From assembly GCA_036389455.1 (NCBI GenBank), contig DASVPW010000218.1, positions 1 through 64,000 on the forward strand: 64,000 bases of DNA. Reading direction: 5' to 3'. Position numbers and translations under genes: made by a program. Each line of letters opens with the position of its first letter. Positions within the stretch are counted from its first letter, which is position 1. The DNA is from JAJKJG01 sp036389455 (GTDB lineage: Bacteria > Pseudomonadota > Alphaproteobacteria > Rhizobiales > Beijerinckiaceae). Positions 44,721-51,906 of the stretch are shown one piece after another. The notes under the pieces were generated by a model, which was not told where the DNA came from, ran no database searches, and saw only the letters and a program-made list of their open reading frames with translations.

Positions 44721-46121
44721 TCATCGCGAGGCATGCCGGGAGAGCCATCTCAGCGGAGCGGTCACGCGCCAGCTCCGGGACAGCAGAAATGCCTCCTGAA
44801 CCGACGCCACCTCGTCCGCCAACTTTTGCGTAGCGTCCGCGAGCTCCGCCCGCAGCTGCTCGGCACCCATCGAACGGGTGACGAGCTCCCGCTCGAGCGC
44901 GATGGTCCGGTTGGACAGTCTCGAGAGGCTGGCCTGCAACAGCTCCAAGGTCCGCGACCTCGCAGCAGCCTGTTCTTGCAAGGCCACGATCTCAGCGGAT
45001 CGCGCCGAGATCTCCGCCTGCAAGGTCACGATCTCAGCGGATCGCGCCGAGACCTCCGCCTGCAAGGCCTCCACCTTCATGGAGGCTTGCGCCGTCGCCT
45101 CCTCGAGGCGTCGTTTGAGCTCTTCGGCCTGGACCCGGGACTGTCGCAACGTTTCCTCGACTTCCCATAGCTTCGAATTGAGCTCGGCTTGCCGGCTTTT
45201 CGGAAGCTCGGACATAGTCCGAAGGCGGTCGCATTCCGCCTCCTTTCGTAAAACCTCCTGCTCAACGTCCTGGAAGGCTGGAGCGAAAGTTTCCGCGGCA
45301 GCATCGAAGGCGGCGCGGACGGCATCGAGCCGTCCCTGGACCGCGCCGTCCTCGGGATCGAAGCGGAGCGCGTCGTAACACCCGTAAGTCTCCCGGACCC
45401 ACGCGGACACCTCCGGCCGGAGGGATAGCTCACCTGCCGGATTGTGACGGAGCTCGGGCCTGACGAACCGCTCGATCTCCTCAAAAGCCTGCGGGGATTG
45501 TCTTGGCCAGGCAAACGGCGAGTTTGCGATGATCCGATCCACCGTCGAGCGCCGATCGAGGACGAGATCCTCGTACCTCACGAAGATCCGCGGACTGTTC
45601 CGGGTTTCGGCTTCCGCATCGAGGATATGGCGAAGCCAGATCAGATAGCCGCGGGAGAGCGTGAAGCCGTCCCGGTCCCTGAGAGAGAGCGCGACCTCGA
45701 TCGGATTGCGATACGGCAGCACGAAGAAGGGCGTCAGCTCAAGCCGACGCAGAACATCGTGCCAGAAAGGAAGAATCCGGCACAACCGCGGATCCTTGAC
45801 GACGAAAAGACCCGAATCCTGGAAATTGTCCCGCACGCTGGCGATCAGCTCTTCCTTGAGTCGCGCGCATTCCGGCGAATCGAACCATTCCTCCGGAAAT
45901 TTCCGCCAATCGGACCATGAGCTCCCGGCAGAGGCGAGCACCTTGTCGTGAATCGAGACGATCTCTTCCGGCTCGAAATGGCCGGTCGGATTGCTGTCGG
46001 TCGGGGGCAGGAGCCGGGACGGAAGATCAGCGCCGAGAAAGCTGAGGGCCCGCGTGAGGGCCGACGTCCCGCTCCGATGCATTCCCGTGACCAGGACTGC
46101 CCATCGTGTCGTTCCCGTCAT
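44721..46121 (-). CDS. Sulfotransferase family protein with C-terminal coiled coil
   Basis: In this 466-residue protein the N-terminal domain (about 8-290) begins AVLVTGMHRSGTSALTRALS, the PAPS 5'-phosphosulfate-binding loop, and contains VVKDPRLCRILPFW and YRNPIEVALSLRDRDG (3'-phosphate region), as in bacterial glycan sulfotransferases. Residues 290-445 are a long heptad-type coiled coil, including a near-perfect 14-residue duplication, followed by SRSWRVTAPLRWLSRHA, a C-terminal motif seen at the end of many glycosyltransferases and sulfotransferases in polysaccharide loci. The nearby cysD-cysNC pair would provide PAPS. Confidence 0.9.
   Translation of the reverse strand: MTGTTRWAVLVTGMHRSGTSALTRALSFLGADLPSRLLPPTDSNPTGHFEPEEIVSIHDKVLASAGSSWSDWRKFPEEWFDSPECARLKEELIASVRDNFQDSGLFVVKDPRLCRILPFWHDVLRRLELTPFFVLPYRNPIEVALSLRDRDGFTLSRGYLIWLRHILDAEAETRNSPRIFVRYEDLVLDRRSTVDRIIANSPFAWPRQSPQAFEEIERFVRPELRHNPAGELSLRPEVSAWVRETYGCYDALRFDPEDGAVQGRLDAVRAAFDAAAETFAPAFQDVEQEVLRKEAECDRLRTMSELPKSRQAELNSKLWEVEETLRQSRVQAEELKRRLEEATAQASMKVEALQAEVSARSAEIVTLQAEISARSAEIVALQEQAAARSRTLELLQASLSRLSNRTIALERELVTRSMGAEQLRAELADATQKLADEVASVQEAFLLSRSWRVTAPLRWLSRHASR
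44985..45068. repeat. 42-bp near-identical tandem duplication in the sulfotransferase gene
   Basis: Two adjacent 42-base units (44985-45026 and 45027-45068) differ at only two positions. On the coding (minus) strand each encodes a 14-residue block, LQAEVSARSAEIVT and LQAEISARSAEIVA, which is exactly two heptads, so the coiled coil stays in phase. A degraded third copy may lie just before 44985. Confidence 0.9.
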
Positions 46122-46431
46122 GTCGGCCGCGTGCTGCTCAAAACGAACGTCTCATCCGCCAACGGGCATTCGTCGCCGAGCTAGTGAACGCGCAATCACC
46201 CGTCGGCATCGGGGGCGAAGGCCCGCCTTGCCGGCAAGCCCTCTTCTCGACGCGCGGGCCGCTTCTAGCGCACTCGGAAGGGAGCGACAAGGTTTGCTCC
46301 GGAACCGCACGGATGGTGCCGAAGCCTCGGTTGGCGGTTCACTGCGACCTTGACTCGCCTCTCCCGCGTGCGCATAGCAGCCGCTCGAATCCGAGGCTGC
46401 CCTGAGCGAAGGACGCAAGGACAAATCGTTT
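46122..46431. other. Divergent intergenic region upstream of the heptose genes
   Basis: This 310-base stretch has no gene I can support. It must hold the promoters of the sulfotransferase gene (minus) and of the SIS-transaldolase operon (plus). A -35/-10 candidate for the latter is listed separately. Confidence 0.5.
46350..46378 (+). promoter_or_regulatory. Candidate sigma-70 promoter for the SIS-GmhB-transaldolase operon
   Basis: TTGACT (46350-46355) and CATAGC (46373-46378) are spaced by 17 bases, 54 bases before the ATG at 46432. The -35 is close to consensus; the -10 is weak, as is common in GC-rich alphaproteobacteria. Confidence 0.35.
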
Positions 46432-47028
46432 ATGACTTTTGCATCCCACCATCTGGCGGAGGTGAGGGAAATCACCGATCGGCTCGACACGAATGTCATC
46501 GAGACCATGGCTCGCCTTCTGGCCGAGCTGCGCGATCGGGGCGGTCGCCTGTTCTTTCTCGGTGTGGGTGGAAGCGCCGGCAATTGCGGCCACGCCGTCA
46601 ACGACTTCCGCAAGATCGTCGGCATCGAGGCCTATGCGCCGACCGACAACGTCTCCGAGCTGACGGCCCGCACGAACGACGAGGGATGGGAGACCGTGTT
46701 TGTCGAGTGGCTGAAGACCAGCCGGCTCTCCGATCGCGACATGCTGTTCATCTTCTCGGTTGGGGGCGGCAGCCTCGAGAAGAACGTCAGCCCCAACCTC
46801 GTCAGGGCGCTCCAGCACGCAAAGACAGTCGGCGCGAAGATCCTCGGCGTGGTCGGGCGTGACGGCGGATATACGGGCCAAGTCGGCGACGCGGTCTGCA
46901 TCATACCGACCGTCAATCCGGATGCCGTGACCCCGCACGCGGAGGCGTTCCAGGCAGTGGTCTGGCACCTCCTTGTCACGCACCCGAGCCTGAAGACGCG
47001 TCAGACGAAATGGGAAAGCACGCGATGA
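46432..47028 (+). CDS. gmhA: SIS-domain sugar isomerase (GmhA-like sedoheptulose-7-phosphate isomerase)
   Basis: The 198-residue protein has a sugar-isomerase fold: FFLGVGGSAGNCGHAVNDFR near 42-61 is the phosphosugar-binding loop, FIFSVGGGSLEKNVSPNLV near 107-125 the second Ser/Gly loop, and HAEAFQAVVWHLLV carries the late catalytic His/Glu region. The best fit is conversion of sedoheptulose-7-phosphate to manno-heptose-7-phosphate, supported by the adjacent GmhB-type phosphatase, transaldolase, heptose kinase and guanylyltransferase genes. It differs from E. coli GmhA in detail, so related ketose/aldose substrates are possible. Its stop overlaps the next start as ATGA. Confidence 0.85.
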   Translation: MTFASHHLAEVREITDRLDTNVIETMARLLAELRDRGGRLFFLGVGGSAGNCGHAVNDFRKIVGIEAYAPTDNVSELTARTNDEGWETVFVEWLKTSRLSDRDMLFIFSVGGGSLEKNVSPNLVRALQHAKTVGAKILGVVGRDGGYTGQVGDAVCIIPTVNPDAVTPHAEAFQAVVWHLLVTHPSLKTRQTKWESTR

Positions 47029-47576
47029 AAGGGAGAGCCGTCTTCCTGGATCGCGACGGGGTGCTGAACGAGGCCCATATCCGGGACGGCAAGCCGTATC
47101 CGCCGTCGTCCGTCCACGAGCTCCACGTCATGGAGGACGCCGCCGACGCCCTCGGGCGCCTGAAGGACGCGGGCTTCCGCCTCTTCGTCGTGACGAACCA
47201 GCCCGACGTCGCCCGCGGCAAGACCTCGCGGGAGGCGGTCGAGGCGATCAACCGGCGGCTGTGCGAGGCCCTGCCGATCGACGACGTCTTCATGTGCCTG
47301 CACGACGACGGCGACCACTGCGACTGCCGCAAGCCGAAGCCCGGCATGATCCGCGCCGCCGCCCAGCGCGAGCAGATCGACCTTGACGCAAGCGTCATGG
47401 TCGGGGACCGCTGGCGCGACATCGAGGCCGGGCGCGCGGCGGGATGCCGAACCGTCCTCATCGGCGACGGGTATGCCGAGGGCCTGCGGTCGCCTCCCGA
47501 CTACCGGGCTCCGAACCTCACGACCGCCGCGAACTGGATCCTGGACACGGTCCGAGCGGACAAGCGAGAAGGATGA
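47025..47576 (+). CDS. gmhB: D-glycero-D-manno-heptose-1,7-bisphosphate 7-phosphatase (HAD-IIIA)
   Basis: This 183-residue HAD phosphatase has motif I FLDRDGVLNE near 7-16 (nucleophile Asp and acid Asp), VVTNQPDVARG near 55-65, and a zinc loop whose ligands are spread over CLHDDGDHCDCRKPKPGM (Cys-x-His ... Cys-x-Cys) typical of GmhB, then MVGDRWRDIEAG. It removes the 7-phosphate to give heptose-1-phosphate. The ATG at 47025 overlaps the isomerase stop (ATGA) and has GGGAAAG upstream; an ATG at 47010 is a less likely alternative. Confidence 0.92.
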   Translation: MKGRAVFLDRDGVLNEAHIRDGKPYPPSSVHELHVMEDAADALGRLKDAGFRLFVVTNQPDVARGKTSREAVEAINRRLCEALPIDDVFMCLHDDGDHCDCRKPKPGMIRAAAQREQIDLDASVMVGDRWRDIEAGRAAGCRTVLIGDGYAEGLRSPPDYRAPNLTTAANWILDTVRADKREG

Positions 47577-47580
47577 GACG

Positions 47581-48345
47581 ATGAAGCGCGTTGAGGATCT
47601 TTCGGTCCGCATCTTCGCGGACGGGGCCGAGAAGGCCGGCATGCTGGAGATGTACCGCAAGCCGTATATCGGCGGCTTCACCACCAACCCGACCCTCATG
47701 CGCAAGGTCGGGATCACCGACTACGAGGCCTTCGCCCGCGACATCCTGCAGGCGATCCCGGACCGGCCAATCTCCTTCGAGGTCTTCGCCGACGAATTCG
47801 ACGAGATGGAGCGCCAGGCCCGCCGGATCGCGACCTGGGGACCGAACGTCTCGGTCAAGATCCCGATCAGCAACACCAGGGCCCAGTCCTCGGTGCCGCT
47901 CTGCCGCCGGCTCGCCCAGGACGGCATTCCCCTGAACGTCACGGCGATCATGACCCTGCCGCAGGTCGAGGCGGTGGTTGAGGCCGTGAAGGGCGGCGCC
48001 CCGACCTATGTCTCCGTCTTCGCCGGCCGCATCGCGGACACCGGCGTCGACCCGGTGCCGCTGATGGCGCGCTGCGTCGAGGCGCTCCGCCAGGCCCCCA
48101 ACACGCAGCTGATCTGGGCGAGCCCGCGGGAGCTCCTCAACATCTTCCAGGCCGACGATATCGGCTGCCACGTCATCACGGTGACGAACGACATCCTCAA
48201 GAAGCTTTCCTTGGTCGGCAAGGACCTCGACGAGTACTCCCTCGAGACCGTCAAGATGTTCTACGACGACGGCAAGGCCGCGGGCTTCACCCTCGGGCAG
48301 GAGCCGGACGGGGCGGCCCGGCCGAAGATGGCGGCGGCTTCCTAA
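47581..48345 (+). CDS. Transaldolase-family aldolase
   Basis: The 254-residue single-domain enzyme has FTTNPTLMRKVG near 33-44, Schiff-base Lys93 in NVSVKIPISN, NVTAIMTLPQ near 122-131, and the late IWASPRELLNIFQ segment. Length and motifs match short transaldolase/fructose-6-phosphate aldolase proteins. The four-base gap after the heptose phosphatase gene suggests one operon. A transaldolase can yield sedoheptulose-7-phosphate, the substrate of the SIS isomerase two genes upstream, so it may feed the heptose pathway; the actual donor and acceptor are inferred. Confidence 0.9.
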   Translation: MKRVEDLSVRIFADGAEKAGMLEMYRKPYIGGFTTNPTLMRKVGITDYEAFARDILQAIPDRPISFEVFADEFDEMERQARRIATWGPNVSVKIPISNTRAQSSVPLCRRLAQDGIPLNVTAIMTLPQVEAVVEAVKGGAPTYVSVFAGRIADTGVDPVPLMARCVEALRQAPNTQLIWASPRELLNIFQADDIGCHVITVTNDILKKLSLVGKDLDEYSLETVKMFYDDGKAAGFTLGQEPDGAARPKMAAAS

Positions 48346-48366
48346 GCGGCACGCCGCGGAGCGCCG

Positions 48367-49080
48367 TCAGCCGGGCGCCCCGCGGAGCAGCGCGTCGGCT
48401 TCGCGCAGGCCGTCGGGCGAGCCGATCTCGTAGAAGCGCGTCTTGACCTCGTAGCCGGCGAGTCGCCCTTCGAGGGAGAGGCGCTCGAGCTCCTCGGCCA
48501 AGTCCCAAGCCTCGCCCTCGGGGCGCGCGGCGACGACGGGCGCGGTCATGACCTGCAGGCCCCAGTCGATGTAATGCATCGCGGGAAGCCGCTCGCGCTT
48601 GCTGTAGCGGATCACCCGCCCGTCCACGTAGACGACGTTGCTCGTGTCCCAGCGGCCCTCGTTGCGGTACACGGTCATGAGCGCCGGGGCGCCGCTTTGC
48701 CGGAACGCGTCCGCGATCGGGGCGTAGGGCTCGTCGAGCCAGCTGTCGCCGTAGGTGACGATGAATTCTTGGCCAAGCCGCGGCAGCGCCTGCCGGATCG
48801 CGCCGCCGGTGCCTAAGAGCTTCGGGCCGTCAAGAGCGTACTCGACCTCGAGGCCGAAGGCCGCGCCGTCGCCGACGAAGTCGCGGATCTGCTCCCACAG
48901 ATATCCGACGCAGAGCACCACGCGGCTCGCGCCCTCACGGGCGAACTTGCGCAGCTGGTGGGCGACGAACGGCTCGCCCGCGACCTCGATCATCGCCTTC
49001 GGGATGCGCTCCGTCATGGGCCGCATGCGGGTCGCGAGCCCGCCCGCCAACACCACGACGGGTGGAAGCGCTTCGCTCAT
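48367..49080 (-). CDS. hddC: Heptose-1-phosphate nucleotidyltransferase (HddC-like)
   Basis: This 237-residue sugar-phosphate nucleotidyltransferase has VVLAGGLATRMRPMTERIPKA near 9-29, a standard NTP_transferase signature loop. FIVTYGDSWLD near 102-112 holds the metal-binding Asp and FYEIGSPDGLREAD is the late substrate region. Context points to D-glycero-D-manno-heptose-1-phosphate guanylyltransferase giving GDP-heptose. The ATG overlaps the stop of the kinase gene upstream by four bases. It ends 21 bases from the stop of the convergent transaldolase gene. Confidence 0.85.
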   Translation of the reverse strand: MSEALPPVVVLAGGLATRMRPMTERIPKAMIEVAGEPFVAHQLRKFAREGASRVVLCVGYLWEQIRDFVGDGAAFGLEVEYALDGPKLLGTGGAIRQALPRLGQEFIVTYGDSWLDEPYAPIADAFRQSGAPALMTVYRNEGRWDTSNVVYVDGRVIRYSKRERLPAMHYIDWGLQVMTAPVVAARPEGEAWDLAEELERLSLEGRLAGYEVKTRFYEIGSPDGLREADALLRGAPG

Positions 49081-50054
49081 TGCACGAGGGTCTTGGTGCC
49101 TTCGAAGTCGAAGCGGAAGCGCACCTCCTCGAGGCCCTCGTCGAGCATCGCGTGGCGCAGCCGCTTCTTGTCCTCGGTATAGAACAGGAGGAAGCCGCCG
49201 CCGCCCGCGCCGATCAGCTTGCCGCCGGCGGCGCCGTTCGCCATCGCGTGGCCGTACCACTCGTCGATCTTGGGATTCGACATGCCGCCGGAGCGCTTGC
49301 GCTTGTGTTGCCAGTGCTCGTCCATGAGGCGGCCGAACTTCACAAGGTCGCCCTCCGCGAGGGCGTCGAGGCTGCGCAGACCGAGCTCCTTCACGTAGTG
49401 CAGGTTGTCGATCATCGAGCCTTCGTTCTGTTTCGAGCGGTCGTCCTGGTCCTTGAGGATCGCCGAGGCCGAGCGGGTGTAGCCGGTGAAGAACATGCAC
49501 AGGCCGTCCTCGAGGTTGGCGATGGTCTCCTTCGAGATGAGCGCCGGCGCGACGTCGACCCGGTCGTCCTGGCGGAACGAGAAGGTGGTCACGCCGCCGT
49601 AGGCCGCGATGTACTGATCCTGTTTGCCGACGGGCTCGCGCAGGCGGTCGATCTCGATGTGGCAGGCCTCCTCGGCGAGGCGCTGGGCGTTGATGAGCTT
49701 CTTCTCGTGCGTGTAGAGGGCGCGAAGCAGCGCCGTCGTGAAGCTGCCGGACGAGCCGAGGCCGGTTCCGGCCGGGATATCGGCCATGCTCGTGATCTCG
49801 ATGCGGTCCGGCGTGCCGACGAGGGCGAGCGCCTCGCGGATGATCGGGTGGCGGATCTCGATCGGGGTCGCGACCGTCTCCAGCTCCGAGTACTTGATGA
49901 TGTAGCCGGGTTTGAAGATGTCGTGGATCGTGATGTAGACGTACTTGTCGATCGCGGCGGCGACGAGGAGCCCGCCGTGGTTGCGGTAGTACGACGGCAG
50001 GTCCGTTCCGCCGCCTCCGAGCGTGATCCTCAAGGGGCTTCGCACGATGATCAC
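49077..50054 (-). CDS. hddA: GHMP heptose-7-phosphate kinase (HddA-like)
   Basis: The 325-residue GHMP kinase shows the N-terminal RSPLRITLGGGGTDLPSYY block near 5-23, characteristic of heptose- and fucose-type kinases. The ATP-binding AGTGLGSSGSF loop is near 99-109 and the C-terminal GKLIGAGGGGFLLFY motif near 280-294. It would phosphorylate D-glycero-D-manno-heptose-7-phosphate at C1. The GTG start at 50054 follows GGAGAGG and overlaps the upstream stop (GTGA); longer frames run into the oxidoreductase gene. Its own stop overlaps hddC. Confidence 0.9.
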   Translation of the reverse strand: MIIVRSPLRITLGGGGTDLPSYYRNHGGLLVAAAIDKYVYITIHDIFKPGYIIKYSELETVATPIEIRHPIIREALALVGTPDRIEITSMADIPAGTGLGSSGSFTTALLRALYTHEKKLINAQRLAEEACHIEIDRLREPVGKQDQYIAAYGGVTTFSFRQDDRVDVAPALISKETIANLEDGLCMFFTGYTRSASAILKDQDDRSKQNEGSMIDNLHYVKELGLRSLDALAEGDLVKFGRLMDEHWQHKRKRSGGMSNPKIDEWYGHAMANGAAGGKLIGAGGGGFLLFYTEDKKRLRHAMLDEGLEEVRFRFDFEGTKTLVQ

Positions 50055-51034
50055 GGCATCCTCTCCTCGGCATAGACTCGTTCGATGATCCGCATGCCCT
50101 CGACCGCGTCGGCGGCGTCGCCGATCGGGCGGCGCCCCTCTGCGATCGCGTCGAAGAACTCGGCGATCTCGGCGCGCCAGGAATGGTCCGGGAACGGCCA
50201 CTCCCAGCGGGTCGTCTCCGGCGGGCCCATCCCGGGCAGCATGCGGTAGTGGGTGAGGCTCTCGACGCCGTAGGAGCCGCCCAGGCCCTCGATCGAGAGC
50301 TTGCCGTCGCGGCCGTAGATCTCGAACGAGAACATGTTCTTCCACTCGGTCCAGGTCGCATGCAACCAGGCGACCTCGCCGCCGGCGGCGCCGAGCATGA
50401 GGAAGACGTTGTCCTCGACCGCGGAGTCCCAGAAGAAGCGGCGCAGCGTGCCGCGCACCTCGACGATGTCGCCGAGGAACCAATGCGCGAGATCGACGAG
50501 GTGCGAGCCCTGGTCGATGAGCTGGCCGCCGCCGGACTTCTCGCGGTCGAAGCGCCACTCGCGCTCGTAGCCCGGCCGGCCGCCGTGGCCGTAGCGGCCG
50601 CGGATGAACATCAGCGGGCCGAGCTCGCCGGCATCGACGATCGAGCGCGCCCTGAGTACCGCCGGGTGGAAGCGGTGGTTGTAGCCGACCTTGGCGACGC
50701 GCCCAGCGGCCTTGGCCGCCTCGGCGATCGCCGAAACCTCGGCGAGGTTGCGCCCGCCGGGCTTCTCGGCGAGGACGTGCTTGCCGGCCGAAAGCGCCGC
50801 GACCGACAGCGCCGAGATGCTGTCGTGCGAGGTCGCGACGAACACGGCCTCGACCGCCGGATCGGCGATCAGCTCCTGCGCATCCCGCACGACCCGGGCG
50901 CCGTGCTCGGCGGCGAGCGGCTTCGCGCGGCCTGCAACGGCGTCGGCGACGGCCACGACCTCGTGCCCGAGCGCGCGCGCCGCCTGAAGGCGCTTGCCGC
51001 CGATGAGGCCGCAGCCGATGAGCGCGACGCGCAT
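50051..51034 (-). CDS. Gfo/Idh/MocA family oxidoreductase
   Basis: This 327-residue NAD(P)-dependent oxidoreductase has the Rossmann motif ALIGCGLIGGKR near 4-15, the HVLAEKPGGRN segment (the conserved E-K-P) near 90-100, and a C-terminal alpha/beta substrate domain with GGGQLIDQGSHLVDLAHWFL, the family's G-x-x-x-D-x-G-x-H motif. It likely oxidises or reduces a hydroxyl of a sugar or sugar nucleotide. Location between hddA and an SDR gene (four-base overlap and two-base gap) suggests action on heptose or GDP-heptose; the exact substrate is unknown. Confidence 0.9.
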   Translation of the reverse strand: MRVALIGCGLIGGKRLQAARALGHEVVAVADAVAGRAKPLAAEHGARVVRDAQELIADPAVEAVFVATSHDSISALSVAALSAGKHVLAEKPGGRNLAEVSAIAEAAKAAGRVAKVGYNHRFHPAVLRARSIVDAGELGPLMFIRGRYGHGGRPGYEREWRFDREKSGGGQLIDQGSHLVDLAHWFLGDIVEVRGTLRRFFWDSAVEDNVFLMLGAAGGEVAWLHATWTEWKNMFSFEIYGRDGKLSIEGLGGSYGVESLTHYRMLPGMGPPETTRWEWPFPDHSWRAEIAEFFDAIAEGRRPIGDAADAVEGMRIIERVYAEERMP

Positions 51035-51036
51035 CT

Positions 51037-51906
51037 TCAGCCGCCCCAGCCGAAGCCGCGGTCCGCTGGCACGATGCGCCGCAGCGTGTACACGTCCGAG
51101 CCGGCGATGGCGGCGCGCTTCTCCTCGTCGAGGTCGCGCCAGGGGTCCCAGACGGCGCTGATCAGGCGGCCGGTGATGCCGTCGCTCTTGGGCGAGGCGA
51201 GGAACGCCGCCGCCTCGGCGCCGACCTCGAGGGGGGTGCCGCCCTCCTCGGCGATCTTCGCCATGCGCCGGTGGAAGTCGGCGCCGACCTTCTCGGGGCC
51301 GGCCGCGAGGAGCTGGTCCATCATGCGCGTGTTGAGGGCGCCGGGCGCGAGCGCGTTCACGGTGATGCCGAACTCCTTCAGCTCCAGGGCGAGGGACTCG
51401 GTGAAGCGCACGACCGCGGCTTTCGAGGCGGCGTAGCAGGTCAGGCGGGGAAGCGGATTGGTGGCGCCCCCGCCCGAGACGTTGACGATCTTGCCGCCGC
51501 CTTGCGCGATCATCAGCGGCGTCACCGCCCGGCAGCACGCGACGGTGCCGAGGAGGTTGACGTTGAGGGCATAGACCCACTCGTCCCAGTCGACCTCGTC
51601 GGTGCGGCCCATCGGGCCGTAGAGGCCGGCATTGTTGACGAGGACGTCGATGCGCCCGAGCGCCTCGCGGGCCCGCGCGACGACGCGCTCGGTGTCGGCA
51701 AGGCTCGCGACGTCGCCCGGCGCGATCTCGATCCGCCGGTCCGGTCCCGCGAGCGCCCGCAGCTCTTCGGCGACGGCGCGGAGCTTGTCCTCGTGGCGCC
51801 CGTTCAGGAGGACCGAGGCGCCTTCTTGCACGAACGTCTTCGCAATGGCGGCGCCGAGGCCCTGGCCCGCGCCGGTGATGAGGGCGGTCGTGCCGGAAAG
51901 CAGCAT
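51037..51906 (-). CDS. Short-chain dehydrogenase/reductase
   Basis: This 289-residue classical SDR has the cofactor motif ALITGAGQGLGAAIA near 8-22, LVNNAGLYG near 90-98, and catalytic YAASKAAVVRF (Tyr-x-x-x-Lys) near 160-170 with a Ser upstream in VNVSGGGA. A somewhat long C-terminal extension (about 245-289, DPWRDLDEEKRAAI) contains no known domain. It overlaps the stop of the UDP-glucose-dehydrogenase-like gene by one base and sits two bases before the Gfo/Idh/MocA gene, so the three oxidoreductases are translated as a block. Confidence 0.9.
   Translation of the reverse strand: MLLSGTTALITGAGQGLGAAIAKTFVQEGASVLLNGRHEDKLRAVAEELRALAGPDRRIEIAPGDVASLADTERVVARAREALGRIDVLVNNAGLYGPMGRTDEVDWDEWVYALNVNLLGTVACCRAVTPLMIAQGGGKIVNVSGGGATNPLPRLTCYAASKAAVVRFTESLALELKEFGITVNALAPGALNTRMMDQLLAAGPEKVGADFHRRMAKIAEEGGTPLEVGAEAAAFLASPKSDGITGRLISAVWDPWRDLDEEKRAAIAGSDVYTLRRIVPADRGFGWGG

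Noticed and set aside
48346..48366. Possible terminator between the transaldolase and hddC genes
   Set aside because: CCGCGG-type self-complementary bits are present, but no stable stem with a T-run is seen; in such GC-rich DNA this is not above chance.
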